DNA of 64,000 bases from Desulfosporosinus metallidurans (GTDB lineage Bacteria > Bacillota > Desulfitobacteriia > Desulfitobacteriales > Desulfitobacteriaceae): NCBI RefSeq assembly GCF_001936615.1, contig NZ_MLBF01000003.1, forward strand, positions 124,001 through 188,000. The letters are read 5' to 3'. This document shows, piece after piece, positions 1-8,198 of the stretch. The notes beneath the pieces were generated by a model. The model did no database searches, was not told the DNA's origin, and worked only from the letters and a program-made list of their open reading frames with translations. The translations under genes were made by a program, and so were the position numbers. The stretch's first letter is position 1, and the number at the start of each line of letters is the position of its first letter.

Positions 1-107
1 TCTTCTTGTACATTCTTTTCTCTATCAGTTTCTTCGAAAATGTCTTCCTCTAGTTCCTCATCCGCAAATCCCATAATTCCAATCATCTTGTCAATTAATT
101 TGGCCAT
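1..107 (-). CDS. sepF: Cell division protein SepF, N-terminal part (runs off left edge)
   Basis: Thirty-five codons are visible, starting with MAKLIDKMIGIMGF and followed by an acidic stretch (DEELEEDIFEE). SepF begins with an amphipathic membrane-binding helix of this kind and then an acidic linker before its FtsZ-binding domain, which lies outside the window. SepF bundles FtsZ protofilaments and tethers them to the membrane. An AGGGAGTGG ribosome binding site precedes the ATG at 107. The gene follows ylmE, the usual Firmicute order. No ftsA is seen near ftsZ here, so SepF may be the main Z-ring anchor (inference). Confidence 0.85.
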   Translation of the reverse strand, partial: MAKLIDKMIGIMGFADEELEEDIFEETDREKNVQE

Positions 108-134
108 ATCTTCGTACCACTCCCTTTAATGTCA

Positions 135-833
135 TTACCCACGCTCTCCAAAAACTTGATGTCCAACACGAACAAGGGTCGCCCCTTCTTCAATAGCCAG
201 CTCGAAGTCTCGACTCATTCCCATCGAAAGATGGCGCAAATCAACTCCGGGCCACGTTTGAGTGAGCAACGTATCACGAAGGACACGAAGCTGCCGGAAG
301 AATCCTTGGGTTTCCGTTGGGCTAGCCTCCAACGCCCCGATGGTCATAAACCCTTGAACCTGGACATGAGGATAATCCCCAACTGAATTCAAAAAGTCTG
401 AAACTTCTTCTGGCATAAGCCCTGCTTTTGCAGGATCCCGAGCGATATTCACTTGGACAAGCGTCGTCCAAACCATACCACGCCGTTCGCCTTGCTCATT
501 AAGGGTCTCCAATAACGAAAACCGATCGAGCGAATGAATCATTGAAATCTTTGGGTCTAAATACTTGACTTTGTTGGTCTGCACCCTTCCTATAAGATGC
601 CATTCACAATCGTTGGGCAGAGAAGTAGCTTTCTCTAACCATTCTTGAACGCGATTTTCCGCAAAGGCTCGTTGTCCAGCCTGATAAGCCGCCTCCAAAG
701 ACGAAATTGGTTGGGTCTTAGACACGGCCAATAATCGGACAGCACCCGGGTCTCTATTACTTCGTGCTACAGCCTGCTCTATCCGCTGACGAACCTCAAC
801 TAAGCTTTGCTCAATGCTCACATCTGTCAACAT
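135..833 (-). CDS. ylmE: YggS/YlmE family pyridoxal phosphate homeostasis protein
   Basis: The 232-residue protein has the full length of the YggS/PROSC family, a single TIM-barrel that binds pyridoxal 5'-phosphate and buffers its supply without known catalysis. The PLP lysine is K39 in LLAVSKTQ. The family signature is present as WHLIGRVQTNK, and the C-terminal phosphate-binding segment as LSMGMSRDFELAIEEG. An AGGGG motif lies 9 nt before the ATG. The gene sits between the HlyD-like gene and sepF, as in ylm clusters of sporulating Firmicutes. Its role in division is unknown; membership of the family is clear. Confidence 0.93.
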   Translation of the reverse strand: MLTDVSIEQSLVEVRQRIEQAVARSNRDPGAVRLLAVSKTQPISSLEAAYQAGQRAFAENRVQEWLEKATSLPNDCEWHLIGRVQTNKVKYLDPKISMIHSLDRFSLLETLNEQGERRGMVWTTLVQVNIARDPAKAGLMPEEVSDFLNSVGDYPHVQVQGFMTIGALEASPTETQGFFRQLRVLRDTLLTQTWPGVDLRHLSMGMSRDFELAIEEGATLVRVGHQVFGERG

Positions 834-897
834 CAGAATATCCCCTTCGCAATGAATTCTACGCCATCTCGTCGTTTCCTGCTTCTGAAGTCAAAAC

Positions 898-1836
898 CTA
901 GATATTTTTTACATTGGCAACTAACCCTTCTAGTCCGTTACGAGGGGTTGTCACAACGGGAATACCACTCGGCAAATTCTCAATGCAGGCTTGGTTGTCA
1001 TCTTGATCAAGGACTTTCACCTTCTTAAAATGCACAACCCCCTCACCCCAAAGAAAGATGCCAAGTTCCTCTCCTTGCGTCCACAAAGCACTTTTGGGAA
1101 CGAGAACCCCGCTGGTTGGGGGAAGATAGATCCAGGTCACATCTTGATGTCTTTTGGCCGTTGACCCGTCCACATAATGTGGAAACTGGACGATAACTCC
1201 CTTAGGCTTATCTGATTTGCGCAGAATTTTTGCATTGACCGTTTGAGTTCCCGCCGTTAGTCTTAGGGACTTTCCGACAGTGAGCCCATCAATACTCGGC
1301 AGTTCAATGAATGCTTGGGTCGGAAGGAGGTTATTCACCATGATGCCTACAACTTCTCCCGCTTGTACCGTTGCTCCCGCAGTTCTCACGTTGGACGTCA
1401 GAGCCAATAATTTATTCAAATCCATCGAACTGAGGTTTTCGCTGGTTATAACTGATTCCAAGCCATCACTTTGGCGAAAAAAGAGCCCCCCCATCCCTGC
1501 TTGAATCGATTGATTCGCAGCCTGCACCTGTTGTGTTCCAGGCGCTGCGCCATCTGGTTTGACATTTGCCACAGGCTCACCCCGCCGAAAGCGTTGTCCA
1601 TCAACACCAATAAATTGAATCTTTCCCGAGATTGGAGAAAGTATTGGTAATTCCTGATTGGCAAAAATTGCCACAACTTTACGTTCATGAGTAATCGTTC
1701 CTGTTTGGGCCACCGCAAATTTTATAGCCCCCTCGCTGAAATAAGAGCGATAGGACCACAGGATTCCACCAATGAGCACTATGAATAGACTACCCCAAAA
1801 CAATCCATGGATTAGTTTTCTCCGTTTCCCCTCCAT
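898..1836 (-). CDS. HlyD/biotinyl-lipoyl-like membrane-anchored protein
   Basis: The 312-residue protein has one N-terminal membrane anchor (about residues 11-27, LFWGSLFIVLIGGILW). It is followed by a half barrel-sandwich segment (LPILSPISGKIQFIGVDGQRFRRGEPVANV) typical of HlyD-type adaptors and a second such segment near residues 150-165. The C-terminal part resembles adaptor beta-barrel regions (VLVPKSALW). No partner pump gene is adjacent; it lies between a histidine kinase and ylmE, 17 nt after the kinase. The start has a strong AAGGAGGG site. The function of this ylm-cluster adaptor is not established; secretion or envelope assembly is only a guess. Confidence 0.7.
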   Translation of the reverse strand: MEGKRRKLIHGLFWGSLFIVLIGGILWSYRSYFSEGAIKFAVAQTGTITHERKVVAIFANQELPILSPISGKIQFIGVDGQRFRRGEPVANVKPDGAAPGTQQVQAANQSIQAGMGGLFFRQSDGLESVITSENLSSMDLNKLLALTSNVRTAGATVQAGEVVGIMVNNLLPTQAFIELPSIDGLTVGKSLRLTAGTQTVNAKILRKSDKPKGVIVQFPHYVDGSTAKRHQDVTWIYLPPTSGVLVPKSALWTQGEELGIFLWGEGVVHFKKVKVLDQDDNQACIENLPSGIPVVTTPRNGLEGLVANVKNI

Positions 1837-1853
1837 TACACCCTCCTTGGTGA

Positions 1854-3221
1854 TTAAGCTCGTGGTAAATCACACGTGAAGACGGTTCCAACTCCCATCT
1901 GAGAAGTAACGTTAATTTCACCGCCAATGCCTTCCACGATGTGTTTCACAATACTTAGTCCTAGCCCCGTTCCCCCTTGTTCACGCGATCGAGCCTTGTC
2001 CACTCGATAAAAACGCTCAAAGATTCGTGACAAAGTCTCCTCCGGGATGCCACAACCCGTATCTCCAAATTCTAGGCGGATATGTTCCTCATCCACTCGT
2101 GCAGTGAGCCATACACGCCCCTCTGTTGTGTATTTAACCGCATTCTCTAGCAAATTCAAGAGAAGCTGACTCAGCAAATCTTCTCCTATCAAAATCGGTG
2201 GTAGATCGTCCGCAAGATCGACCTCTACCTTAATGCCTTTGGCCAGAGCAAAACTATCAATTACCGGTTTGATCTTTTCATAAGCTTTATGAGCATAGCT
2301 CACTTTGTCAGAACTCACTCCAACCCGATTCTCCCGTCCTTCGATGTGAGCTAAGGTCAGCAGATCTTCAATGAGTCGTTGCAAGCGCAAAGTTTCTGCT
2401 TGAATAATTTTAAGGAATCGATCCCGCAGGGAAGGGTCATCTGCTGCACCGTCCAGAAGGGTTTCTACAAACCCTTTAATAGAGGTCAATGGAGTTCTTA
2501 ATTCATGAGAAACATTGGCCACAAATTCTGTCCTCATTCGTTCGAGTCGCCGCAACTCAGTCACGTCATGAAAGACAATCACTGCACCTATTGGCTGACC
2601 CAGCTCACTTGAAATTGGGTTAACCTGGCTTTCAACTGTCCTTTGAGCTATATGCATTTCTCTTGTAGCTGAAGGCTGCCCTGAAAGCACCTTGCGAATT
2701 AAATGCTCTAATTCGGAATCATACGTCAGCTCCAAAAGATAGTTCAATTCGCGTTCCGTTCCTTGGCGTTCGAAAATCCTCTCGGCTGCAGCATTCACTA
2801 AAACGACCCGTCCCACTTGATCGACCGCTACAACCCCTTCTTGCATGCCTGCTAAAATTGCTTCCATCTTTTGTGCTTCCTGTGTACCATTTTGAACAAT
2901 CATTTCCACATGGCGTGAAAGACTATTGAGCTGCGCCGTAAATTCCCCGATTTCATCTGTCGAATCGGAATAATCAACGCTTTCAAAATCTCCTCCAGAA
3001 ATCCGCTGCGTGGCGAAATGGAGCTTTTCAAGTCGATGAGATAGTTGACTTGAGTATAAATAAACGGCCACAACTGGAAAGCACAGAGCGAGGAAGACAA
3101 CCCCAAAATCAATCTGCAGCCCAGCAGGTCCAAGTCTAGCGCTCTGTCCAACCCAAAACAGAAGTAGGGCTAGCCCTGTCATTCCTACAAAAAGTCCGGT
3201 TAAGCGCCATTTAATGCTCAT
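1854..3221 (-). CDS. phoR: PhoR/WalK-type sensor histidine kinase
   Basis: Visible domains in order: two membrane helices (about 8-24 and 37-57) with a very short external loop, a HAMP linker (58-110), a PAS domain (118-222), HisKA with the phospho-acceptor H239 in NVSHELRTPL, and HATPase_c with N box (LLNLLENAVKYT), G1 (DTGCGIPEE) and G2 (GTGLGLSIVKHI). At 455 residues it matches PhoR/PnpS kinases with a small sensor region. It lies 6 nt after the response regulator gene and is surely its partner. The signal is unknown; phosphate limitation or envelope stress are the usual inputs of this subfamily (family knowledge). The symbol is tentative. Confidence 0.85.
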   Translation of the reverse strand: MSIKWRLTGLFVGMTGLALLLFWVGQSARLGPAGLQIDFGVVFLALCFPVVAVYLYSSQLSHRLEKLHFATQRISGGDFESVDYSDSTDEIGEFTAQLNSLSRHVEMIVQNGTQEAQKMEAILAGMQEGVVAVDQVGRVVLVNAAAERIFERQGTERELNYLLELTYDSELEHLIRKVLSGQPSATREMHIAQRTVESQVNPISSELGQPIGAVIVFHDVTELRRLERMRTEFVANVSHELRTPLTSIKGFVETLLDGAADDPSLRDRFLKIIQAETLRLQRLIEDLLTLAHIEGRENRVGVSSDKVSYAHKAYEKIKPVIDSFALAKGIKVEVDLADDLPPILIGEDLLSQLLLNLLENAVKYTTEGRVWLTARVDEEHIRLEFGDTGCGIPEETLSRIFERFYRVDKARSREQGGTGLGLSIVKHIVEGIGGEINVTSQMGVGTVFTCDLPRA

Positions 3222-3227
3222 GTGCGT

Positions 3228-3917
3228 TTACCCGTTAAACCGGTAACCGATCCCGCGTAAGGTCTCAATGTATTCGGGGTTGGAAGGATCCTTTTCCACT
3301 TTCAGACGCAGGTGACGTACATGAACATCAACCGTTCGGGTATCTCCGTCATATTCATACCCCCAAATTCGTTCCAGAAGCTCGTCCCGAGAATATACCT
3401 TTCTCGGATGAGTTGCAAACACACGCAGAAGTTCAAATTCCTTGGGTGTCAACTCGGTTTCCTCTCCCCGAACTTGGACCCGAAACCCAGTGACGTCAAT
3501 CCTCAATTCTCCACGGATAATCTGAACATCCGTTTCCTCCGACGAATTATTCAGACGCCGCAAACATGCTTTGATTCGGGCTAACAATTCACGTGGGCTA
3601 AACGGTTTGGTCATATAATCATCTGCCCCAAGTTCTAGTCCTAAAACCTTGTCAATCTCCTCGCCCTTCGCGGTTAACATAATAATCGGAGTCTGTTGAT
3701 ACTTAGGAATCAGTCGTAGCCTGCGACAGACCTCAACACCACTCATCCCCGGTAGCATGACATCAAGTACAAGAAGGTCTGGTTGTTCCTTTTCCACCTG
3801 TTCCATGGCCTCCTGACCGTCCTTGGCAACACAAACTCGATAACCTTCCTTTTCCAAATTGAACCTAAGGAGTTCTTGAATCGGCTCCTCATCATCAACC
3901 ACTAAAATTGTAACCAC
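3228..3917 (-). CDS. phoB: OmpR/PhoB-family response regulator
   Basis: The 229-residue regulator has a receiver domain with acidic pocket D8/D9, phosphorylation site D52 (LLVLDVMLPG) and conserved K104 (YMTKPFSP). The winged-helix DNA-binding domain follows (about 130-229), with the recognition region SRDELLERIWGYEYDGDTR and C-terminal hairpin GIGYRF. It is the first gene of a two-gene operon with the kinase downstream. PhoB/PhoP and WalR cannot be told apart from sequence alone, so the symbol is tentative. A heptad-repeat palindrome lies immediately upstream (3934-4010), where its promoter or the end of the pgeF transcript should be. Confidence 0.88.
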   Translation of the reverse strand: MVTILVVDDEEPIQELLRFNLEKEGYRVCVAKDGQEAMEQVEKEQPDLLVLDVMLPGMSGVEVCRRLRLIPKYQQTPIIMLTAKGEEIDKVLGLELGADDYMTKPFSPRELLARIKACLRRLNNSSEETDVQIIRGELRIDVTGFRVQVRGEETELTPKEFELLRVFATHPRKVYSRDELLERIWGYEYDGDTRTVDVHVRHLRLKVEKDPSNPEYIETLRGIGYRFNG

Positions 3918-3933
3918 CTAATCCCTCCCTAAT

Positions 3934-4010
3934 CGAGGTTCGATGCACGATGCTCGAGGTTCGAATATTGCGTACCCCTCGTGCATCATGCCTCGAGCAT
4001 CGCGCTTCGT
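3934..4010. repeat. Degenerate heptad-repeat palindrome, copy 1
   Basis: Tandem 7-mers of the form CGAGGTT/CGATGCA/CGATGCT form the left arm, and their reverse complements (TGCATCA, TGCCTCG, AGCATCG, CGCTTCG) form the right arm, so the element can fold into a long imperfect hairpin. It fills the pgeF-phoB gap and overlaps the last codons of pgeF, including its stop. The same family occurs at 5271, 5412, 17861 and 19712, and a diverged relative at 41798. Confidence 0.85.
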
Positions 4011-4807
4011 ATCTTGATCCACCCTGCCATCCGTCCTGTCCGCACCCCATCCCGTCGATGAGAAAAAAACCATTCAGGATTGTCCGCTGTACAGATCGAA
4101 GCCACCTCGATGTTTTCTGGACGAACCCCTTTTTCCAAGAGCAATATCCGATTGGCCTCCCATAAATCCAGGAGATAGTGCCCATTCTCTTGCCTTTGTA
4201 AAAACGGTGTCTCGCCGAAATTCGCTCGAAACTGCACGGCTACACGCTCATCCACTGAATAACAGCACGGACCAATGCTTGGCCCAATCGCGACCCAGGC
4301 CTCCTCTGTTCGCCCTCCAGCTTCTTCAAAACGCTCTAAAACCTTTTGCCCAATCTTCTGAGCAGTTCCTTTCCAACCAGCGTGGGCAATTCCCACTGCT
4401 TTAAGATCTGGATAATAGAAGAAAAGAGGGACACAGTCTGCAAAAAATGCCATCAGTCCAATTTCGCTTTGCGTTACGAACCCGTCCACAGCAGGGACTG
4501 CGGTCCCCAATTCGCGAACTCCCTGACCCCCGTTTTCCTTATCGACCCATAGCACATTCGTCCCATGAACCTGTTCACCCACTACACCTTCAGACCAAGA
4601 AACTCCCCATTGATTTAACCAACGTTTCCTGTTTTCCAAAACCGCGGTGGGATTATCCCCTACGTGAAGCCCTAAATCAAGTGTATCATAGGGAACCTGG
4701 CTGACCCCCCCAACTCGAGTTGAGAAGCCCATGTCAATTCCTTCAGCTTGCCATTTCGGAATAGTCAGGAAGGTTAAACTTCCATTTTCTCGCCATCTCC
4801 AGTTCAT
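3986..4807 (-). CDS. pgeF: PgeF/YfiH (DUF152) multicopper-oxidase-like peptidoglycan editing protein
   Basis: The 273-residue protein carries the three conserved metal-site residues of the YfiH/LACC1 family: H81 (EQVHGTNV), C125 (FFADCVPL) and H142 (GIAHAGWKGT). Family members act on purine nucleosides and, in E. coli, correct misincorporated amino acids in peptidoglycan precursors. An AAAGGAG site precedes the ATG. The gene is ylmD in the usual spoIIG-ylm order. The last seven residues (RSAMLEA) and the stop codon are written in heptad-repeat sequence, so the natural C-terminus has been replaced or extended by the repeat. The core is intact. Confidence 0.92.
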   Translation of the reverse strand: MNWRWRENGSLTFLTIPKWQAEGIDMGFSTRVGGVSQVPYDTLDLGLHVGDNPTAVLENRKRWLNQWGVSWSEGVVGEQVHGTNVLWVDKENGGQGVRELGTAVPAVDGFVTQSEIGLMAFFADCVPLFFYYPDLKAVGIAHAGWKGTAQKIGQKVLERFEEAGGRTEEAWVAIGPSIGPCCYSVDERVAVQFRANFGETPFLQRQENGHYLLDLWEANRILLLEKGVRPENIEVASICTADNPEWFFSHRRDGVRTGRMAGWIKIRSAMLEA

Positions 4808-4894
4808 CCCTCTAACTCCTTTGATTTATTCTAAATATACCATTTTCTACCCTTCAGAACAAACCTGCCGAAGGTCCTAAATAGTTTCAATGTA

Positions 4895-4942
4895 ATAAAA
4901 AACATAAACCCTTGTCATTTTCAGAAACGGCGGGGTTTATGT
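4895..4942 (-). terminator. Rho-independent terminator after ylmC
   Basis: On the minus strand an ACATAAACCC/GGGTTTATGT stem (arms 4902-4911 and 4933-4942) is followed by a run of six T. It lies about 35 nt past the ylmC stop and separates the sporulation block from pgeF. Confidence 0.85.
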
Positions 4943-4977
4943 CTATTGAATTCCTATGTTAAAATCCTTTGTTACAT

Positions 4978-5253
4978 TTAACGACGATCATCGTTTTCTG
5001 TATCAAATTCGGGAAGATCCTGAGCATCCACTAAGATGACGTCCACCCCAATTTTCTTAACCCTATCCCACGGAACAACATAATCCTCCGATTTGCCACT
5101 GCCGAAAAGTCCCCAACTTCGCGAGGGCCCCGCTACGATAATCCCTTTTACGCCCCCCCGTTCGAGATCCAAATCAAGGTCTTTAATAGGCCCTAACCTT
5201 CGTCCATCTTTAACATTCACAACATCCAATAAGCGCAAATCTGAGACCCGCAT
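4978..5253 (-). CDS. ylmC: YlmC/YmxH family sporulation protein (PRC-barrel)
   Basis: The 91-residue protein starts MRVSDLRLLDVVNVKDGRRLG and has the PRC-barrel core (PIKDLDLDLERGGVKGIIV ... YVVPWDRVKKIGVDVILVD) of the YlmC/YmxH family. These proteins are conserved in spore formers next to sigG, with no defined biochemical role. The start at 5253 is chosen because AGGGAGGG lies 7 nt upstream. A longer open frame to 5364 only translates the adjacent heptad repeat. It follows sigG and ends in its own terminator. Confidence 0.9.
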   Translation of the reverse strand: MRVSDLRLLDVVNVKDGRRLGPIKDLDLDLERGGVKGIIVAGPSRSWGLFGSGKSEDYVVPWDRVKKIGVDVILVDAQDLPEFDTENDDRR

Positions 5254-5270
5254 AGTTGACCCTCCCTTAT

Positions 5271-5338
5271 CCGAGGTCCGAGGCACGAGTTCCGAGGTTC
5301 GAATATCACACCTCTCGTGCATCGCGCATCGTGCTTCA
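5271..5338. repeat. Degenerate heptad-repeat palindrome, copy 2
   Basis: The left arm has CCGAGGT, CCGAGGC and ACGAGTT units; the right arm has TGCATCG, CGCATCG and TGCTTCA units. It lies between the ylmC ribosome binding site and the next repeat copy, so it would sit in the ylmC leader. It keeps a 7-nt period throughout and is translated spuriously in the long ylmC frame. Confidence 0.8.
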
Positions 5339-5411
5339 TATTTCATCATATGAGGGAGAGTCATAAAATAGCCTGAAGTTTACACATAATTACTTATGTG
5401 ATGCATCACTT

Positions 5412-5450
5412 TGAATATCATGCTTCGCGTCTCGTGCATCGTGCATCGTA
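5412..5450. repeat. Heptad-repeat half-copy abutting the sigG stop
   Basis: Units TTGAATA, TCATGCT, TCGCGTC, TCGTGCA, TCGTGCA and TCGTAGT keep the 7-nt period and begin directly after the sigG TGA. Together with 5271-5338 it may be one larger split element. Confidence 0.7.
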
Positions 5451-5452
5451 GT

Positions 5453-6226
5453 TCACACATACTTGCGCATATGGAGCATTGCAGCTTTTTCAAGACGGGA
5501 TACCTGAGCCTGAGAAATCCCAATTTCATCGGCAACCTCCATCTGTGTCTTACCATTGAAAAACCGCAACGACAAAATAAGCTTTTCCCGTTCACCGAGA
5601 CGTCGCAAAGCTTCCCGAACGGCAAGCCCTTCAATCCAACCCGTGTCCGATTGTTTATCATCTCCGATTTGGTCCATGACAAAGATTGGATCTCCCCCAT
5701 CATGGTAAATGGGTTCGAACAACGAAATCGGTTCCTGAATTGCATCTAAGGCAAAGATCACGTCTTCTCGTGGCAAAGAAAGTTTATTCGCAATCTCGGC
5801 CACGGTTGGTTCACGTGAGCATTCACAGACCAGTTGATCTCTCACCTGAAGTGCTTTATAAGCAATATCTCTCAGTGACCTGCTAACCCGTATTGGGTTA
5901 TTGTCTCTCAAATAACGGCGAATTTCCCCTATGATCATTGGGACAGCATACGTGGAAAACTTAACGTTCTGACCGAGATCAAAGTTGTCAATCGCTTTCA
6001 TTAACCCGATACAACCAACCTGAAAAAGGTCATCGACATATTCCCCCCGATTCGTAAATCGTTGAATTACACTGAGAACGAGACGGAGATTACCATGGAT
6101 AAGTTTATCGCGAGCACTACGATCTCCAGCCTGATAAATCACAAACAGTTCTCTCATTTTCACGCTAGATAAAACAGGCAACTTTGAGGTGTTCACTCCA
6201 CAAATCTCAACTTTATTTAATGCCAA
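5453..6226 (-). CDS. sigG: RNA polymerase sporulation sigma factor SigG
   Basis: The 257-residue protein opens with KVEICGVNTSKLPVL, diagnostic of SigG. It has sigma-70 region 2 (GCIGLMKAIDNFDLGQNVKFSTYA), region 3, and a region 4 helix-turn-helix (QMEVADEIGISQAQVSRLEKAA). SigG drives late forespore transcription. The start is a TTG at 6226 preceded by GGAGG at 9 nt; no in-frame ATG fits better. A SigF-type promoter lies just upstream (6259-6288), overlapping the end of sigE, which gives sigG its own forespore expression. Confidence 0.96.
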   Translation of the reverse strand: MALNKVEICGVNTSKLPVLSSVKMRELFVIYQAGDRSARDKLIHGNLRLVLSVIQRFTNRGEYVDDLFQVGCIGLMKAIDNFDLGQNVKFSTYAVPMIIGEIRRYLRDNNPIRVSRSLRDIAYKALQVRDQLVCECSREPTVAEIANKLSLPREDVIFALDAIQEPISLFEPIYHDGGDPIFVMDQIGDDKQSDTGWIEGLAVREALRRLGEREKLILSLRFFNGKTQMEVADEIGISQAQVSRLEKAAMLHMRKYV

Positions 6227-6258
6227 ACACGAGCACCTCCCCAGCTAATTCTGTTGGG

Positions 6259-6288
6259 AAGTATACCCTAACACAGTTTATGTTATTC
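6259..6288 (-). promoter_or_regulatory. Candidate SigF/SigG-type promoter of sigG
   Basis: Minus strand: -35 element GAATA (6284-6288), 15-nt spacer, -10 element GGGTATACTT (6259-6268). The known SigF consensus is GYWTA, about 15 nt, then GGnnAnAnT, so the -10 matches fully and the -35 at four of five bases. Forespore SigF control of sigG is established in Bacillus; here it is inferred from the motif. Confidence 0.55.
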
Positions 6289-7008
6289 CAATCGACAAAA
6301 TTCCTTCCGTAATCTTCGAATAATCCTTTTTTCGAGTCGTGAAATGTAGGATTGTGAAATACCAAGTCGATCTGCTACTTCCTTTTGGGTCTTCTCCACT
6401 CCGTTATCCAACCCGAATCTTAATTCCATAATCACCTTTTCTCTATTGGTCAGCCTCCCCATTGCAAGATGCAACAGTTGACGGTCGACCTGTTCTTCAA
6501 TAGGCTTGGAGATAATATCATTTTCCGTTCCCAAAACATCGGATAAGAGCAATTCATTTCCATCCCAGTCAATATTTAAAGGTTCATCGAACGATACTTC
6601 TGAACGAGTTTTATTGTTGCGTCTAAGATACATTAAAATTTCATTTTCTATACAGCGGGAAGCATAAGTTGCCAGTTTAATTTTCTTCTGGGGATCAAAT
6701 GTGTTAACCGCTTTAATTAACCCAATCGTCCCAATGGAAACGAGATCTTCGATCCCTATTCCCGTATTTTCGAATTTCCGTGCAATATACACCACAAGGC
6801 GCAAGTTTCGTTCGATTAAAATGTCCCGAATGGACGGATCCCCCATTTCCAGACGTTCTAAGAGGACTCCTTCTTCATCCGAGTTGAGTGGTGGTGGAAG
6901 GGCTTCACTGCTTCCAACATAATAAATCTCACGAACTCCATTGATTCTCTGAAGAAGCCTTAACCATAAGTGTTTAATCTTATTTTGAACATTACTCCAC
7001 CACTTCAT
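6283..7008 (-). CDS. sigE: RNA polymerase sporulation sigma factor SigE (pro-SigE)
   Basis: This 241-residue sigma-70 family member has the SigE layout. An N-terminal pro-sequence (about 1-27, amphipathic and basic, [18 protein letters not shown]) would be clipped by SpoIIGA. It is followed by region 2 ([29 protein letters not shown]), [20 protein letters not shown], and a region 4 helix-turn-helix ([20 protein letters not shown]). SigE directs early mother-cell transcription. The ATG at 7008 has GGAG at 7 nt; an ATG two codons earlier is too close to that site. It starts 2 nt after the spoIIGA stop, so the two are translationally coupled. Confidence 0.96.
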   Translation of the reverse strand: MKWWSNVQNKIKHLWLRLLQRINGVREIYYVGSSEALPPPLNSDEEGVLLERLEMGDPSIRDILIERNLRLVVYIARKFENTGIGIEDLVSIGTIGLIKAVNTFDPQKKIKLATYASRCIENEILMYLRRNNKTRSEVSFDEPLNIDWDGNELLLSDVLGTENDIISKPIEEQVDRQLLHLAMGRLTNREKVIMELRFGLDNGVEKTQKEVADRLGISQSYISRLEKRIIRRLRKEFCRLE

Positions 7009-7010
7009 TA

Positions 7011-7925
7011 TCATTCTCCACCTTTCTGCACATGTTCTGGGTGTAGTAACGCTTGATATTCACCCTCTGAACTAAACACTTGACTAACCAGTGCCACCGT
7101 TGCATGAATTTCTCGGGATCCCTTCGTATCAAAACACGTCACTCGTTCCGGTCTTATCCCAAACAGCCAACTCTGACGATCAATGGCTCGAAAAGGGATG
7201 AAAACAAGTCGTTTTACTAAACTGGGATCGACCTTCCATAACAACGGCCAAGGGTCGGCACAATCTTTCCATGGAATTTTTAAGAAGGACCGTACATGAT
7301 CCGGCAACGACGTGGCCGCAACCTCCTCTTCCAGCAGAATAACAGGGAACCCTGTCAACGGGTCTCGCAACTGATTCCCAGTGTCTAGCATCGCCTTAAT
7401 GCGAACAACCCCGTTATTTTCACCGCCAAAGTCAATTTCCAGATCGTAAATGATTTGCTCGAGACTAGATTTTCTTTCCAGCCAGCCCTGCCAGAACCGC
7501 TGCATCAACCACCACACCAGCGCAAGCAACGGAAGGATCCAGACCTTGTTTAAAGCCAGTGAAACGATTTCTCCACCTAACCTGTTATCAAATTGCGCCC
7601 ATCCCCACAAGGCATACACAAAGCCACCAAGTCCAGTCGAAAAAAGCCAAAACCCAACCGACGCTTTGACAAAAGTAGAGAGACTCCGTGTTGGGAAGGC
7701 GGCTCCGACCATAAGAAACGGAATAGCCCATTTGCTTAACGTGGTCCACGGTGAAGTAGAATAACATGCTAATACCACCGGAATTTCACCGAGCAGAGCC
7801 CCCACCAAAATTCTACTTGGTAGAACGGGGAGGTGGATGATCCGGCCGATAAGCATGAGCAGAAAAGTATCCATCCCTCCGTTAATAAGAATATCCAGAT
7901 CAAGATAAGTCTCTACTGCGCTCAT
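7011..7925 (-). CDS. spoIIGA: Sigma-E processing aspartic peptidase SpoIIGA
   Basis: The 304-residue protein has an N-terminal half with five hydrophobic helices (about 10-145) and a C-terminal protease half with the catalytic motif [14 protein letters not shown] (Asp near residue 181). SpoIIGA sits in the sporulation septum and cleaves the pro-sequence of SigE encoded just downstream. Start chosen at 7925 ([16 protein letters not shown]) because AAAGG lies about 9 nt upstream; an ATG three codons earlier touches that site. Expression probably depends on Spo0A (see 7958-7991). Confidence 0.93.
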   Translation of the reverse strand: MSAVETYLDLDILINGGMDTFLLMLIGRIIHLPVLPSRILVGALLGEIPVVLACYSTSPWTTLSKWAIPFLMVGAAFPTRSLSTFVKASVGFWLFSTGLGGFVYALWGWAQFDNRLGGEIVSLALNKVWILPLLALVWWLMQRFWQGWLERKSSLEQIIYDLEIDFGGENNGVVRIKAMLDTGNQLRDPLTGFPVILLEEEVAATSLPDHVRSFLKIPWKDCADPWPLLWKVDPSLVKRLVFIPFRAIDRQSWLFGIRPERVTCFDTKGSREIHATVALVSQVFSSEGEYQALLHPEHVQKGGE

Positions 7926-7957
7926 CTGGTGCATCCTTTCAATTCGCTTCTCTCAAA

Positions 7958-7991
7958 ATTATATCTAAAGAAGGGGGTAAAAGCTGTCGTA
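7958..7991 (-). promoter_or_regulatory. Candidate spoIIG promoter with Spo0A box and long spacer
   Basis: Minus strand: TATAAT at 7958-7963, and TACGACA (6 of 7 match to the reverse Spo0A box TTCGACA) at 7985-7991, separated by 21 nt. The B. subtilis spoIIG promoter is known for an overlong -35/-10 spacing with 0A boxes over the -35; this arrangement resembles it. Only one box is evident. Confidence 0.5.
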
Positions 7992-8120
7992 TTGAGTGGG
8001 TTATAATGGTATTTTTTAGGAGAACAAGTGCGAGTAGTGTAGATTATCTTCAATGACGCGTGAAGGTCGACAAGATGTACTAACTTATGTGCAAGATAAA
8101 TTTTTAGACTACATAGGAAA

Positions 8121-8172
8121 CAACAAAAAGCCTGTCAAGAATAGACTTGATTATCTATCCATGACAGGCTTT
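8121..8172 (-). terminator. Terminator after the chemotaxis receptor gene
   Basis: AAAGCCTGTCA (8127-8137) pairs with TGACAGGCTTT (8162-8172). On the minus strand the hairpin ends in TTTTTG. It is 27 nt past the receptor stop. The rest of 7992-8120 shows no gene. Confidence 0.85.
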
Positions 8173-8198
8173 CAACTTCATATTGATTCAAGTGCAAT

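Noticed and set aside
5254..5364. N-terminal extension of ylmC
   Set aside because: It translates heptad repeat DNA; a strong ribosome site marks the start at 5253.
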